The notes below the pieces were generated by a model that worked only from the letters and a program-made list of their open reading frames with translations, had not been told where the DNA came from and searched no databases. Both the position numbers and the translations under genes were made by a program. Of a DNA stretch of 64,000 nucleotides, positions 11,885 through 22,106 are shown piece by piece. The DNA comes from Vanessa cardui. Lineage: Eukaryota > Arthropoda > Insecta > Lepidoptera > Nymphalidae. Location: assembly GCF_905220365.1 (NCBI RefSeq), contig NC_061153.1:82001-146000 (forward strand), read 5' to 3'. Numbering within the stretch: the first letter of the stretch is position 1; the number at the start of each line of letters is the position of its first letter.

Positions 11885-12129
11885 TTCGCATGAAAATTTA
11901 AAAAGAGCAGCTGCGACTATGTGTACTACATCCAACAAAAAAATTCAAAGAAATAGATGTAGGTGCTACAATTTTGGTTGATGTTCCGAAGTACGATCGT
12001 GCACCCTTAGATAACAAAAACATTACAGGACGAGTAATTGATAAGAAGAATGGTTTGTTTCAAGTTGGTACCTCCGTTGGTATAATTAAAGATTGGCTAC
12101 CAAGAAACGCAGTTTCATCCAATTTATGA
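11885..12129 (+). pseudogene. C-terminal scrap of integrase-type transposase (KRBA2-like)
   Basis: Immediately after R1 the plus strand reads a short piece containing VDVPKYDRAPLDNKNITG, then LFQVGTSVGIIKDWLPRNA and a stop at 12127. This resembles the C-terminal domain of retroviral-integrase-like transposases annotated in insects as KRAB-A domain-containing protein 2-like. A frameshift in an A-run near 11940 separates it from an upstream HENLKRAAATMCTTS segment. The catalytic core is absent. The family match is from memory of the motif and is moderate. Confidence 0.4.
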
Positions 12130-12425
12130 ATTACACCCTAAAATTGGATCATTTTTTTTACTGCGACTGAGATTTCCTATTGTCTGTAGAAAACAACATA
12201 CATACTAAATTTTTCAATAAAAAGTTAATAAAAATCAATTTAGTGATTTTCCTTTCTCACCTATTCTAAACCTTCATAACTCTATGTTACAATACTTGAA
12301 GTAAATCATCGGCAAACTAGGAACCAATTAGAAGTCAGCCAGCAAAATTGTAGCCAATTAGTGTTGAGCAAATCAAATCTTACTAGAACGACGAGTATTT
12401 TCGCAAAAATCCTGACCAGTAAGAC
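12130..12425. other. No recognised feature
   Basis: AT-rich sequence between the transposase scrap and the first SINE. I see no open frame, repeat or structure I can support. It could be the 3' UTR of the integrase-type element. Confidence 0.5.
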
Positions 12426-12660
12426 GACCTCCATGGTCCAGTGGTATGTACACCGGTTTTCATGGGTACGCCTCTCTGAGGTTCCGGGTTCGATTCCTGG
12501 CCGAGTCGATGTAGATTACCATTAGTTTTCTATGTTGTCTTGGGTCTGGGTGTTTGTGGTACCGTCGTTACTTCTGATTTCCATAACACAAGTGCTTCAG
12601 CTACTTACATTGGGATCAGAGTAATGTATGTGATGTTATGTTGTCTTAAATTTTCGCGAT
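12426..12660 (+). mobile_element. tRNA-derived SINE, copy 1
   Basis: The head begins GACGACCTCCATGG, with a tRNA-like A box (TGGTCCAGTGGT) and a B box (GGTTCGATTCC at about 12485-12495), the two internal RNA polymerase III promoter elements. The body matches the second copy at 16613-16858 almost base for base through GATCAGAGTAATGTATGTGATG. Its 3' tail is separated from it by the Penelope element at 12672-13431; the tail motif reappears at 13430. Confidence 0.85.
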
Positions 12661-12716
12661 TATTACACATTTAAATAAAACTAAGTGGCTATCAAGCCAC
12701 CCACAGTTGAGCGACA

Positions 12717-13281
12717 ACCTGCATTTTTACCATATGTGAAAGGAGTTATAGACAGGATTGGCAACATCTTGCAGCGAGCTTTGATTAAAACCGTTTACAA
12801 GCCTCATAAGAAAGTGAGCTAGTTCTTGAGACCTATCAAGAGTAATATCCCATTACAAACTGCAGGAGTATATAAACTCGAATGTGAGTGTGGTTTATCT
12901 TACATAGGCCAAACAAAGAGAAGTATCGGTACCAGGGTCAAGGAACATATAGGAGATGTCAAAAATAGGCGTTCTTCAAAGTCTGCAGTCTGTGAACATG
13001 CTCTGGATAAACCTAACCATTTTATCCGATTTGATAAACCACAGATCCTCGCTAGAGAACACAGATTCATTCCTAGAATGATACGCGAGGCTATTGAAAT
13101 TCAAAAACATCCGAACTTCAATAGAGAAGATGGTTGGAGACTTTCTAACACCTGGGATCCACTTATTAAAAATTTAAAATCCCAAATCCAACAGACTGCA
13201 AGACCTAAAGATACAGTTAGTGCCTTCTGCATGCAACCGGAACGTTACTCAAGATATCAATTGAGAAATCGTTGGCGGTAG
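12717..13281 (+). pseudogene. Penelope ORF C-terminus with GIY-YIG endonuclease domain
   Basis: Penelope proteins join an RT to a GIY-YIG nuclease that nicks the target. Here only the linker (LPYVKGVIDRIGNIL near 12735, an RT-proximal motif) and the nuclease survive: GVYKLECECGLSYIGQTKR with the GVY...YIG signature near 12860-12915, followed by the conserved Arg (RVKEH) and EHRFIPR...E. The RT is absent by 5' truncation. A TAG stop at about 12820 interrupts the linker. The C-terminus ends in a basic RYQLRNRWR at 13281. Confidence 0.85.
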
Positions 13282-13330
13282 TTGTTAATAATATTTCCTT
13301 TGTTCTTCAAATAGACAAATGTCATCTTAG

Positions 13331-13378
13331 TCTACCCGTGACCACGAACACTGCAAAGTGCTCGAAACGTCGGGATGT
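13331..13378 (+). ncRNA. Degenerate hammerhead-ribozyme-like motif of Penelope element
   Basis: Downstream of the ORF, CACT/AGTG with loop GCAA (13349-13360) is preceded by ACCACGAA and followed by CGAAAC. Canonical hammerheads have CUGANGA, then stem II, then GAAA. Here the CUG is replaced by ACC while ACGAA and GAAA remain. Penelope-like elements are known to carry hammerheads in their terminal repeats. This copy, and the related one at 44977-45010 (minus), probably no longer cleave. Confidence 0.4.
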
Positions 13379-13431
13379 TTAAAAATAATTAATATACGCG
13401 ATTCATCCGTTATAATTAGTTTTATTTAAAT

Positions 13432-13560
13432 GTATGTGATGTTGTCTCATATATTTATATTTATTTATTTGATAATTTTTCGCCTATGTCTAATTATCCG
13501 CGTTTTCGCAAAACCCCTAGGATTTTCGCGAAGATTCGAAGTATCAAATTATCCTACGAC
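13432..13560 (+). other. SINE copy 1 tail and unassigned sequence
   Basis: GTATGTGATGTTGTCTCATAT at about 13431 matches the 3' end of SINE copy 2 and is followed by a TTTA-rich tail. The next roughly 80 bases before the tandem duplication carry no recognisable feature. Confidence 0.55.
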
Positions 13561-13828
13561 ATATACATGGCTACCACGGCTCCACAAGGTCTCCCTACGG
13601 TATCTCATTGTTCTCTGTGGATACATCAAGGATTCGTGGGTAGCTCGAAGGTTATACGTGGTTAGCTCAGAGGTATCACTCTCCAGATTACGGTATATGA
13701 ATGGCTACCACGGCTCCACAACGCCTCCCAACGGTATCTCATGGTTCACTTTGGATACATCGAGGATCCGTGGGTAGTACGAGGGTAACATGTGGTTAGC
13801 TCAGAGGCATCACTCTCAAACCGGTGTG
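13561..13828 (+). repeat. Two-copy tandem duplication, period 134 bp
   Basis: ATGGCTACCACGGCTCCACA recurs at 13567 and 13701. The following 130 bases align across both units, including GGTATCTCAT, GGATACATC, GTGGTTAGCTCAGAGG and ATCACTCTC. The units differ by scattered substitutions, so the duplication is not recent. I recognise no coding or tRNA content. Confidence 0.8.
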
Positions 13829-14262
13829 TACGTGTCTGTTGCAGTTATGGTTGCATGAGGAATCTCGACGGTAATTAATATTCAAAAAATTTTTTTTTTC
13901 TTTTTTTTTATTTCTTTTTCCTTTTAGATTTTATCAGGTAAGCTAAGTAAATTTTGCCTCACAGCTTTAATGCGATGATTAGTGCTCGTCGATGTTGACC
14001 ACTCGGACTGACTGACCAGCTCGTGATATGGATGGCATCTTTCGCGGGCACGGCCATTCTGCGGGATGGTGCGTGCTCTGCACCAGTCGCATTTCTTGGC
14101 CGCCCACGCGCGCCCCGCCCGCCGGCTGCGGTGCACGACGAAGCTGATCACGAGCGCCCTCTGCCGATCACCTTCTTTACTGTCGTTATTTTTATGAAAC
14201 CTGTAAATCTCGAAAGACACAATTAATTAATCACATCAAGTAATGGTGGTTACGTGGACTCT
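13829..14262. other. Unassigned sequence with a short GC-rich patch
   Basis: A T-rich stretch (13885-13925) precedes a GC-rich patch at about 14035-14165 that stands out from its AT-rich surroundings. On the minus strand, 14220-13924 is open for 98 codons with a CDWC motif. I do not recognise it; it may belong to the Gypsy remnant just upstream on that strand. Confidence 0.35.
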
Positions 14263-14700
14263 TTAATATTTGTGCTGAAAATAATTAATTTTATTTTTAA
14301 GAGTAGAAGCGATGACTGTTCTATTCCGCACAAGATTAATTCGTTGCTGTAGATGTGTTATTAGTGCTGCAATGTCCTTTGTTTGGTTATTGATGTCGAT
14401 CAGGTTTAAGAAGTTCAGGTGGTATGCAATGTTTTCTTTGTGTAATAAATGAGTGGTGCAACTCCATATACTAGATGCACTGTTCGGTCTCATAGTTCTT
14501 GATTTTTATTAACTCGTTTTTGATGGTAGTAACAATTCTTTCCACTTGGCCATTTGTTCGGCTGTTTCCTGACGTGTTGGTTATCTTAGTGTGTCTCATT
14601 TCCCCGTGATATCCATGTGATACACTGATGCACATATGAACAGCATGGCAACTGTGTATGCCCTTGAAGCGTATTGTTCTTGATTGTAGTCGCCTCTAGT
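14263..14700 (-). pseudogene. Decayed Ty3/Gypsy integrase remnant
   Basis: Near 14590-14490 the minus strand reads SGNSRTNGQVERIVTTIKNE. This matches the integrase NGQVER(x)N-TI motif that carries the last catalytic Glu of the DDE triad in Gypsy-type elements. Flanking segments (for example 14493-14263) are open in other frames and hydrophilic, as expected for a frameshifted remainder of pol. No protease, RT or RNase H is visible. The call rests on one short motif. Confidence 0.45.
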
Positions 14701-15159
14701 GTTGACGAAGTGGGTACTCCCACAATAGTCGGCCTTGGAGCTGATGAATGATTTATTGGATCCGTGGCTTGCGGTCCTCCCACCTGGGCGGGCTCCAATA
14801 CACCAAAGTTGCTCGTAGATGTACCAGGCAGTTAGTGTGAAGTGCTTAAAGATCTTCTCATCACTTCGCAATATGGTTCTGTCTTGTAGCGATCCTTATA
14901 TATAATATGAGGGCAACACTGCTCAGGGTGACATGTCAAATTTAAATTAATTATAAATATTTTAAATTATTTAGTGTTAAGTGTTTTAATATATATTTAC
15001 GGTAGTAATTCTGGATTACAATTCTTAAAAACAGTGTCAATAGTGTTTGTGACGCATAAGTAATAACATCTTGTTATACCTACCTATAATAATCTCTTTT
15101 TAAACATAGATCTGAACAACCCTAATTATATAAAATTACTTCTTTAAGAGTATTTAAAT
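14701..15159. other. Unassigned sequence left of the hAT element
   Basis: The minus strand has TATATAA near 14900 and an AATAAA near 14753 about 150 bases apart, which could be LTR promoter and polyadenylation signals for the Gypsy remnant. I find no second LTR to support this. The rest (14960-15151) is AT-rich and featureless. Bases 15152-15159 (ATTTAAAT) are the left target-site copy of the hAT. Confidence 0.35.
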
Positions 15160-15176
15160 TAGAGATGAAACGGATA
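15160..15176 (+). repeat. hAT left terminal inverted repeat
   Basis: TAGAGATGAAACGGATA, perfectly inverted at 34575-34591. It is followed by CCGGATA/ATTCGG-rich subterminal sequence up to about 15290, presumably transposase binding sites. Confidence 0.93.
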
Positions 15177-15690
15177 GTGGTTTGGCCGGATACCGGATAT
15201 TCGGCAAGCTACGAGGCCGGAGCGCCGGATATCCGGCCACCGAATATTCGGCCTTTTCGGAAATATTCGGGCGCGTTCGGGTGTATTCGCACCGTGAGCG
15301 GAGATCGGGGCGGTTCGGTGGCGTTCGAGTTGTCGCGCGCGTTCATTCGTTCGTTCGAGTTCGTGTTTGTTTCTGTCATTGTTTTTTTCATTTGTGGTCA
15401 TAGTTTTAACTTTGATTGAAAAGAAATGTCATTATTAAAGAAACGTTCGCCAATTTGGCAATATTTTGATTTAATTTTTTATTTTATTTTTTTATTTTTA
15501 TTTTATTCGGGAAAGAAACAGTACAAATTAACATAATTAAAAAAAATATATAAATCATTGATCAATAAAGTTTCCACAATTAAATAATACATAGAATAAT
15601 GCGAGCAAGTAAATTACAATTAAAAAGAAAAAAAAATCTAATACATTAAATAAAAAGTAATATCATATAAACAGAAAATAATTAATAATT

Positions 15691-16440
15691 ACAGTAGAAT
15701 TTATTTTATTTATTTATTTTAATGCTTTATTGTACAATACAAAAGTATTAACAAAAGGCGGGCTTAATGCTACTGCATTCTCTACCAGCCAACCTTAGGA
15801 TGTACAAGAAAGAATGATATAGGTGTACAAAAAACATAAGATAGTCTTAAAAAAATTAAACGATAATATAATATAATATAATATAATATAATATGATATG
15901 ATATGATATGATATGATATGATATGATATGATATGATATGATATGATATGATATGATATGATATGATATGATATGATATGATATGATATGATATGATATG
16001 ATATGATATGATATGATATGATATGATATGATATGATATGATATGATATGATATGATATGATATGATATGATATGATATGATATGATATGATATGATATG
16101 ATATGATATGATATGATATGATATGATATGTTATGATATGATATGATATGATATGATATGATATGATATGATATGATATGATATGATATGATATGATATG
16201 ATATGATATGATATGATATGATATGATATGATATGATATGATATGATATGATATGATATGATATGATATGATATGATATGATATAATATAATATAATATA
16301 ATATAGTATGAGTACATACATATAATGAAGATTCCAAAAATCAACCATTATTGCTTTGATTTATGTAGTATTTTTTCAGAGCAATTTTAAAAGTGTTTCG
16401 CGAAGGAGATTTCCTTATTTTTTCTGGTAAGTTTACAATA
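15691..16440 (-). mobile_element. LINE K: short 5'-truncated LINE in the 3' UTR of LINE E2
   Basis: The minus strand reads an ORF2 C-terminus (IVNLPEKIRKSPSRNTFKIA, 16440-16346) and then a 3' UTR holding a huge pentamer array. The conserved terminal hairpin follows (15766-15779, AATGC/GCATT), framed by GGTTGGCTGGTAGAG and TAAGCCCGCC on the sense strand, then an AATAAA and an AAAT-rich tail. It belongs with LINEs F, G and D by this hairpin. Confidence 0.78.
15865..16304 (+). repeat. Pentanucleotide microsatellite (ATATG)n with ATAAT flanks
   Basis: About 390 bases of ATATG repeats (roughly 15889-16283) with a single interruption at 16131 (TTATG for ATATG). Both sides carry ATAAT repeats in the same phase, so the array is symmetrical. 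It lies inside the 3' UTR of LINE K. Long repetitive open frames on the minus strand here are translation artefacts. Confidence 0.97.
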
Positions 16441-16499
16441 ATATAATCTTATTAATAATAAAATGCAAATGTAACTTAATATAAATAACAATAATTACT

Positions 16500-19400
16500 A
16501 AGATTTTTTCTTAATTTGTTCAATTAACTTTTGTAAAGTAATCAATTGAACAGTATTCTTTGTTGTATAATAAACAAGAACGGTAAATGAAGGCATTTTG
16601 TGCATAATTGATGACGACCTCCATGGTCGAGTGGTGTGTACACCGGTTTTCATGGGTACGCCGCTCTGAGGTCCCGGGTTCGATTCCTGGCCGAGTCGAT
16701 GTAGATTACCATTAGTTTTCTATGTTGTCTTGGGTCTGGGTGTTTGTGGTACCGTCGTTACTTCTGATTTCCATAACACAAGTGCTTCAGCTACTTACAT
16801 TGGGATCAGAGTAATGTATGTGATGTTGTCTCATATTTATTATTTATTATTTATTATTAATTAGTACGTGTATTATGTAAATTAAATAAAGATTTATTTC
16901 GCGAAGATTGTCTTGGACATCGGAAGTTAAGACAATTAAGAAGAAATGGAGAGTCAATAATATTATGTAGTAATTTCAGCAGAAATGTTTGATCCTTTAT
17001 CTTACGACGTTTTTCTAATGGGATCAAATTAAGAACACATTGATCGGTAGCAGAATACCTAAATTTTAAATGCTTTAAGAATTTTGTTTGAATTTTCTCT
17101 ATTTCTTTGATATGGACTTTATAATGTGGATTCCAAATCACCGAAGCGAATTCTAGTATTGAACGAACAAATGCATTAAAGAGAAGAATCAAGGTTGTAA
17201 TATTTTTAAAATCTCTACTAATTCTAAGAACAAAACCAAGCATACGATAGGCTTTTGCAGTACCATACCTGTAGTGTTGCCTAAAGGTTAAAGGTTAATG
17301 AGGAGTCAAGGTGGACGCCCAAATCTCTCACCCCTGAAACCCGTTCAATAAGATCTTTATTCAAAGTATACTTGAAATGAATAGTATTTTTTTGCGGGAA
17401 AATGATATTACGTTACATTTTTTAATATTAAGTTGCAGGAGATTATCATTGCAATATTTAAAAAACTCATTCAAATCATCCTGTAATAAGTTACAATCAG
17501 AAGGTTTCCTAATGGTTTTATATATCTTCATATCATCAGCATAGAGTAGAATTGAAGAATGCTTAAATACTGCAATAATGTCATTAATGAATAAATTAAA
17601 TAGAAGGGGTCCAAGATGAGATCCTTGGGGCACACCAGAAGTAACAGGCACGAACGTAGAGCAGTAACCTTTAATTGTAACCGCCTGGCTTCGATCTCTG
17701 AGATATGAAGTAAGCCAACGGAGGAGGTCGCAATGTATACCGAGTTCTTCAATTTTACGAATCAAGATTAAATGACAGATTTTATCAAATGCTTTTGAAT
17801 AGTCGGTATACACCACGTCCACCTGGGAACCTTGATCCATAGCGGTAGTAACCTGATGAACAAATTCACATAAATTGGACTCTACAGATTTTTTATTTAT
17901 GAAACCATGCTGTTGAGGAATGATAATGGTTCGTAGGGTAGGGAAAATACAGTCATATATAATTTTCTCAAAAAGTTTAGCGATAGTACATAATTTAGAA
18001 ATAGGTCTGTAATTTTTAACATTGTGCTTATCACCTGATTTAAAAACTGGTACAACATAACTTTGTTTCCACAGTTGAGGCATTTCGCCGCTACAAATAG
18101 ATTTGTGGAATAATAAATAAATAGGAAGGGATAGACAGCTACGACATATCTTCAAAAATATAGGAGGCAAGCCATCAGACCCGTATTCCTTATTTATATC
18201 CAGTTTACTGAGGTATTTATGTACAATAAACGGAGAAAGTGAAATAGATCCAATGTTAACAGAACTATCCAAGGCACTTACATGATTATAATTGCTTAAT
18301 AAAGAAGATGACTCGTAAACAGATTCAAAATATTTACTGAAAAGAGAACAGATTTCATTTCCGCCACTGGCCGTTACTTCACTTAATTGCATAATTTCAG
18401 GGATATTAGAGGAAGAATTTTTCGATCGAACAAATGACCAAAAGAATTTGCTACATTCTTTAATTTTACTTTCAGAATTTGAAATATACAAATCATAATA
18501 TTTAGACTGTACCTTTTTGTCACGATCACGCAAGAGACTAAACGTATCGTAATCGGAAGTTCGGTTATAAATTTTCCATTTCTTATGATACTTTAATTTT
18601 TCATTTATAACTTTTATTAAGGATCTAGGGTACCAGCAGGGAAAATTATTATTACATTTAACAATTTTAACCGGAGTAAAATCATTAAGAATTTTAAATA
18701 CAGTTTTATAAAAAACATTAACAGCATCCAAGATATCACGGTCATCTAATAATTCAGTCCAATTAATTTTGGACAGTGCATTATTGATTTCCTCATAGTT
18801 AGCACGGTGAAAAAGTCGAATCATTCTAGGAGTCGATTTAATTAATCGCAAACTATGTATAGTAAATAGTATCTCCAGAGCTGGGTGATGCACATCCTCT
18901 TTAACAGGTGGTTAGGGGCAACGGCTGACGGTACAGTGACAGTCACTAAAAATAAGATCTAGATGTCTGCCATTAACATTATGAATTGAATTGAACTGTT
19001 TCAGATCGGTAAAATTCATAAAGTTGGCCAAAGCGTAAACAAGACTATTATCATCACTATGATTATTCAGGATCATGATATCGTCGCTCCCAACCCACCG
19101 TGCAGTCGGAACATTAAAATCACCCAATACCAAGAAACTGTCATTAGGATAATTTAGCTTCTCATCTGAAACCAATTCGAAAAAATCAATTAGCGTATCA
19201 CAGTGACGGTTAGTATTAGGGAAGTAGCAGCAATATATATGAAGTGACTTTGTTATTGCTGTAGACATCAACGATATTGTTACTTTCACTATTTCAGCTG
19301 AGAAGTTGCTCAATTGAATGGATGTCGACGAACGAACTGTTAAGTTAGATTTTAAGGCGACAAGTACACCACCACCCATTGTGTTTCCACGTTCATTATA

Positions 19401-19604
19401 ATTTCTATCACATCTATGGACAGTGTATCTTGAATCAAAAAGTTCGGAATCAAAAATACCATCATACAACCACGTCTCGCTAAGACAGATGATATCATAT
19501 TCCCCCATCAACATAGTCCTGAAGAACATATTAGTTTTGGTACGTAAGCCTGTTACATTTTGGTAGAAAATGTTTAAATTATACTCAATTATTAAATAAG
19601 TCAA
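16500..19604 (-). pseudogene. LINE E2 ORF2: endonuclease and reverse transcriptase
   Basis: The minus strand from 19604 encodes an APE endonuclease: FYQNVTGLRTKTN, LSETWL, GGGVLVAL, VLGDFNVPTARWVG, and HHPALEI after a frame change near 18900. The RT (to 17361) has motif A YTDYSKAFDKI, motif B SGVPQGSHLGPLLFN and motif C YADDMKIY. A frameshift near 17380-17250 leads into the thumb (17243-16863). The C-terminal piece lies beyond SINE copy 2 at 16612-16500, and AATT repeats flank the SINE. All RT catalytic residues survive. Confidence 0.88.
16613..16858 (+). mobile_element. tRNA-derived SINE, copy 2, inside LINE E2 ORF2
   Basis: Same family as 12426-12660: GACGACCTCCATGG head, A box, B box GGTTCGATTCC near 16677, shared body, and an ATTTATT tail. 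AATT occurs at 16606-16609 and 16859-16862. Removing the SINE restores a LINE E2 C-terminus aligned with LINE E. Confidence 0.88.
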
Positions 19605-19913
19605 AAGCGATTATACGCACAAAATAATTCATTATAAAATATAATAATAATAATCCCACTATTCCACATTTAATTGTATTATAAGAAAAAATATATGATA
19701 CATAATAAATATAAAAACTAATTGCAACAATATATATTAAATAGAATTCGCGACGAATAATCCATTTAAAACTTAACTTATATGCACAAATGCCTTCACC
19801 AGCGCTATAAATTAATAAAGAACAAAATGCATTACAAAGATCTAAACAACTATAACCAGAAAACACCAAAATACCGCAACAGGAAGAGCCAGAGATAGAT
19901 ATAAAAATAGTTC

Positions 19914-20983
19914 TTATACAATTTTGTTTAAATCATTCACATTTGATATATTCAGCACAGCACTGTTGTCGGAACGTCTTATCATTATACTACAATTCTT
20001 TATCCAAACATATTTATAATTCTTCTCCTTTGCAATTTTTTTTACTGAAAGTAGCAAGGTTTTGTTTGTACTTGTTAGGTGCTCGTTAAAGTAAACGTTA
20101 TTATAGTTGTTTGCAAATCATTACACTTAATCTTTAGTTTTCTTGCTTGTGCGAGGAATTCATCTTTTTTCCAGCGACATAAAAATTTAACTATAATAGG
20201 CTTACTTTTTTTAACATCCTTATTTTTGTTTTTGGTAGCAACTCTGGAGATAAAATCAATGTCGGTGCCAGGATCATTTTTTATTGAAGTTTTGCTTGAA
20301 ACGTTTTGTAAAATAGTATAGAGATTTTCATTTTTTTGTTCTGGAATTCCATAGATTTCAATATTCGATCGACGAGCCCATTGCTCACGATTATTGTTTT
20401 CTGTAAGGATTGATTGTATTGTAGATTTTATTTCCTCAAACTCAGAAAACTTTTCACTATACTGATGTAAATCTTTTTCACATTTTTCAATACGTGAATT
20501 TAAACTATCAAATTTTGAATTAAAGAAGTCCAAAGATTCCTTTATACCATTGTACTCCTGGCGAATCGACATTAATTCTTCTTTGAGTGGAACAAATGCT
20601 GACTTAAATTCATCCTTCAAGCTAGAAATTTCCGAAACAACAACCGACCTAATTAGCTCAAGTAGATTATTATTTTTATCGGCATCTTCACAGCTGTCTG
20701 CCTGAATAGTTGACAATGAACTACCACCTCTTTTAAAATTAATATTTTCATTTAACTTAGTATTGACACCACTACTACGTATAGGGGTATTATCGTTATT
20801 TGTTTGCCTCGGTATCAATAAAGAGCACTCCGGGCACATCCATTGTTTTTTTAACTCATATTTTAATTCCTTTTTACTATCTGTTGCAAAGAGGCACTGT
20901 ACATGATAATTTTGTCTACATTTATTGCAAGTAATAATCTCACTACTGCCACCTGTGGTCAATTTGCAACACGCGAACTTCAT
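19914..20983 (-). pseudogene. LINE E2 ORF1: PHD-like finger, coiled coil, RNA-binding C-terminus
   Basis: Starts at MKFACCK (20983). An N-terminal cysteine-rich domain follows, ITCNKCRQNYHVQC...WMCPEC, with PHD-type C-H-C spacing in the first 55 residues. A long coiled coil spans about residues 100-200 (SEISSLKDEFK, FNSKFDSLNSRIEKCEKDL). RRM-like and C-terminal nucleic-acid-binding parts then end in NYKYVWIKN and DLNKIV. A single frameshift near 20105 splits the C-terminus. PHD fingers in ORF1 are established for CR1-like elements; they may help choose chromatin targets, which is inference. Confidence 0.82.
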
Positions 20984-21440
20984 ATTTTATTATTTTAAGA
21001 GTAAACTAAAATAAATATAAATATTAAATGTAATTCTCAGCCGAGATTTGAACCCCAGACAATCAACTAGTTTAAGCAGTGTTGTCTACCGCAACGCCAA
21101 TTTGTCTCATTCGAAGACGGTGAAAAGCGCTACTAATATTGCACTCTTGAACACGCACATTAGCTGAGGTCATTGAACGTAATAGCTAGAGGACACGCAC
21201 AATGTCAACGCACAACAATTTAAACCAATAGATTTCGTGTTTAAATACTTTTTAATAAGCACTAAACTAACTGTTTTTAAGTCCTACAGCACTAATTATT
21301 CAGATAAGTTACTAGTAAACTAAAAGAACACACTAAATTTCAAGTTTATGCAGTTTCAATACTTCTTTTTGAATTAAATATAAGGGTTACACGGAATTAC
21401 ACTTGCTCAGCACGACATCGCACGCACTACTGTTTACTAC
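20984..21440 (-). promoter_or_regulatory. LINE E2 5' UTR, with tRNA-like B-box motif
   Basis: Untranslated leader of LINE E2. At about 21035-21105 the minus strand carries GGGGTTCAAATCTCGGC, a good polymerase III B box, preceded at tRNA-like distance by GCGTTGCGGTAGACAAC, a weak A box. It could be a captured tRNA-like head or chance similarity. No open frame is seen. Confidence 0.4.
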
Positions 21441-21523
21441 TTTAAACAGTGATCACAGCAAGTACGCGGCATGTTTATTGTGTCAAGTAAACATTTCTCG
21501 AGGTGGTGAAGGAAAAAAGGCAG

Positions 21524-22106
21524 GTACGTAAGTTTTAGAGGTTATGTTATCGCTTTAATTTAATAAAACAAAAAATTATGAATATTCTTATATTCCTAAA
21601 CTGCCGGATCGAACGGATCTTTTTTCGTCAGTGCTCGAATAATGTAACTTTATTTACCTAGTTAGTAATTTGAATATTAGCAGGTACTTAGCTGTACTAA
21701 TGTTGCAAGAAATCAACGAGAAACTGCTATGTTTTTCCATTTATACTTTTAGGGGAGTAACTGTTTGAAATGACAGGTGACAAATGTATTTGCTAATAAA
21801 CAAACCAATCTTTATCCGAGGATAAATCTACGGTATAACGCTCCGATTTGTATAGAATACAGCCTTATGCCATAGATTTATTGTCGGACAAAGATTGGTC
21901 GAATCGCACCATAAAATTATACTTAATGAAATTTTGATGAATTTGATTATAAAAATAAGTTATTTGACAAGTTTTTTAAATTTCTAATCAAAATTAGCCA
22001 GTTTATTTTGATGAACTTCCCGGTTATCTATTTATTTTAATTAAGTATGCAGATTGTAAATCGGTATCGTGTATTTTTTAAAAGTATGTTTTTCTTACTA
22101 CTTCAG
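21524..22106 (+). other. Intron of the hAT transposase gene
   Basis: Donor CAG|GTACGTAAG at 21521-21532 and acceptor TTTCTTACTACTTCAG ending at 22106 are near-consensus. Joining them in phase 1 fuses the CLLC half of the BED finger to NNLKSKHPEEF, giving the expected C-x2-C...H finger. The intron (583 bp) has no insertion of its own. Inferred from sequence only; no transcript evidence. Confidence 0.7.

Larger units (their letters stand above)
12672..13431 (+). mobile_element. Penelope-like element, 5'-truncated copy 1
   Basis: Contains the C-terminal GIY-YIG part of a Penelope ORF and its 3' flank. The ends carry an inverted ATTTAAATAAAACTA / TAGTTTTATTTAAAT pair, as expected for the rearranged, inverted termini of Penelope elements. 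SINE 3'-end sequence (GTATGTGATGTT) occurs on both sides, which indicates insertion into the tail of the SINE. A second copy is at about 44961-45549 (minus). Confidence 0.8.
15475..21440 (-). mobile_element. LINE E2: near-complete CR1-group element inside the hAT
   Basis: Flanked by TTTAA at 15470-15474 and 21441-21445, with the hAT reading frame joining cleanly across it. The minus strand carries a 5' UTR (21440-20984), ORF1 with a PHD-like finger, ORF2 and a 3' UTR with an A-rich tail (15506-15475). Its 3' end shares GTGGAAACTT and TTTCCCGAATAAA with LINE E. LINE K interrupts the 3' UTR and SINE copy 2 interrupts ORF2. Without these it is about 5.0 kb, so it is probably full length. Confidence 0.88.

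Noticed and set aside
12426..12500. Possible tRNA gene (A and B boxes)
   Set aside because: The same head recurs at 16613 with an identical non-tRNA body and tail, so it is a SINE promoter. The same applies to 33586.
13561..13828. CRISPR-like or satellite array
   Set aside because: Only two diverged 134-bp units, without regular spacers; a simple tandem duplication explains it.
14701..14960. LTR of the Gypsy remnant
   Set aside because: TATA and AATAAA are present at suitable spacing, but no second LTR, TSD, PBS or polypurine tract could be found; left as unassigned.
15165..15419. Overlapping open frames on both strands at the hAT left end
   Set aside because: They arise from the GC-rich CCGGATA-type subterminal repeats and precede the true transposase start at 15426.
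15782..16348. Long minus-strand open frames made of ISYHI-type repeats
   Set aside because: They are translations of the ATATG microsatellite in several frames; no evidence of a real protein.
20075..20983. Possible host PHD-finger gene
   Set aside because: It lies directly upstream of LINE E2 ORF2 on the same strand, inside the element bounds set by the TTTAA duplication, and continues into a LINE ORF1 C-terminus.
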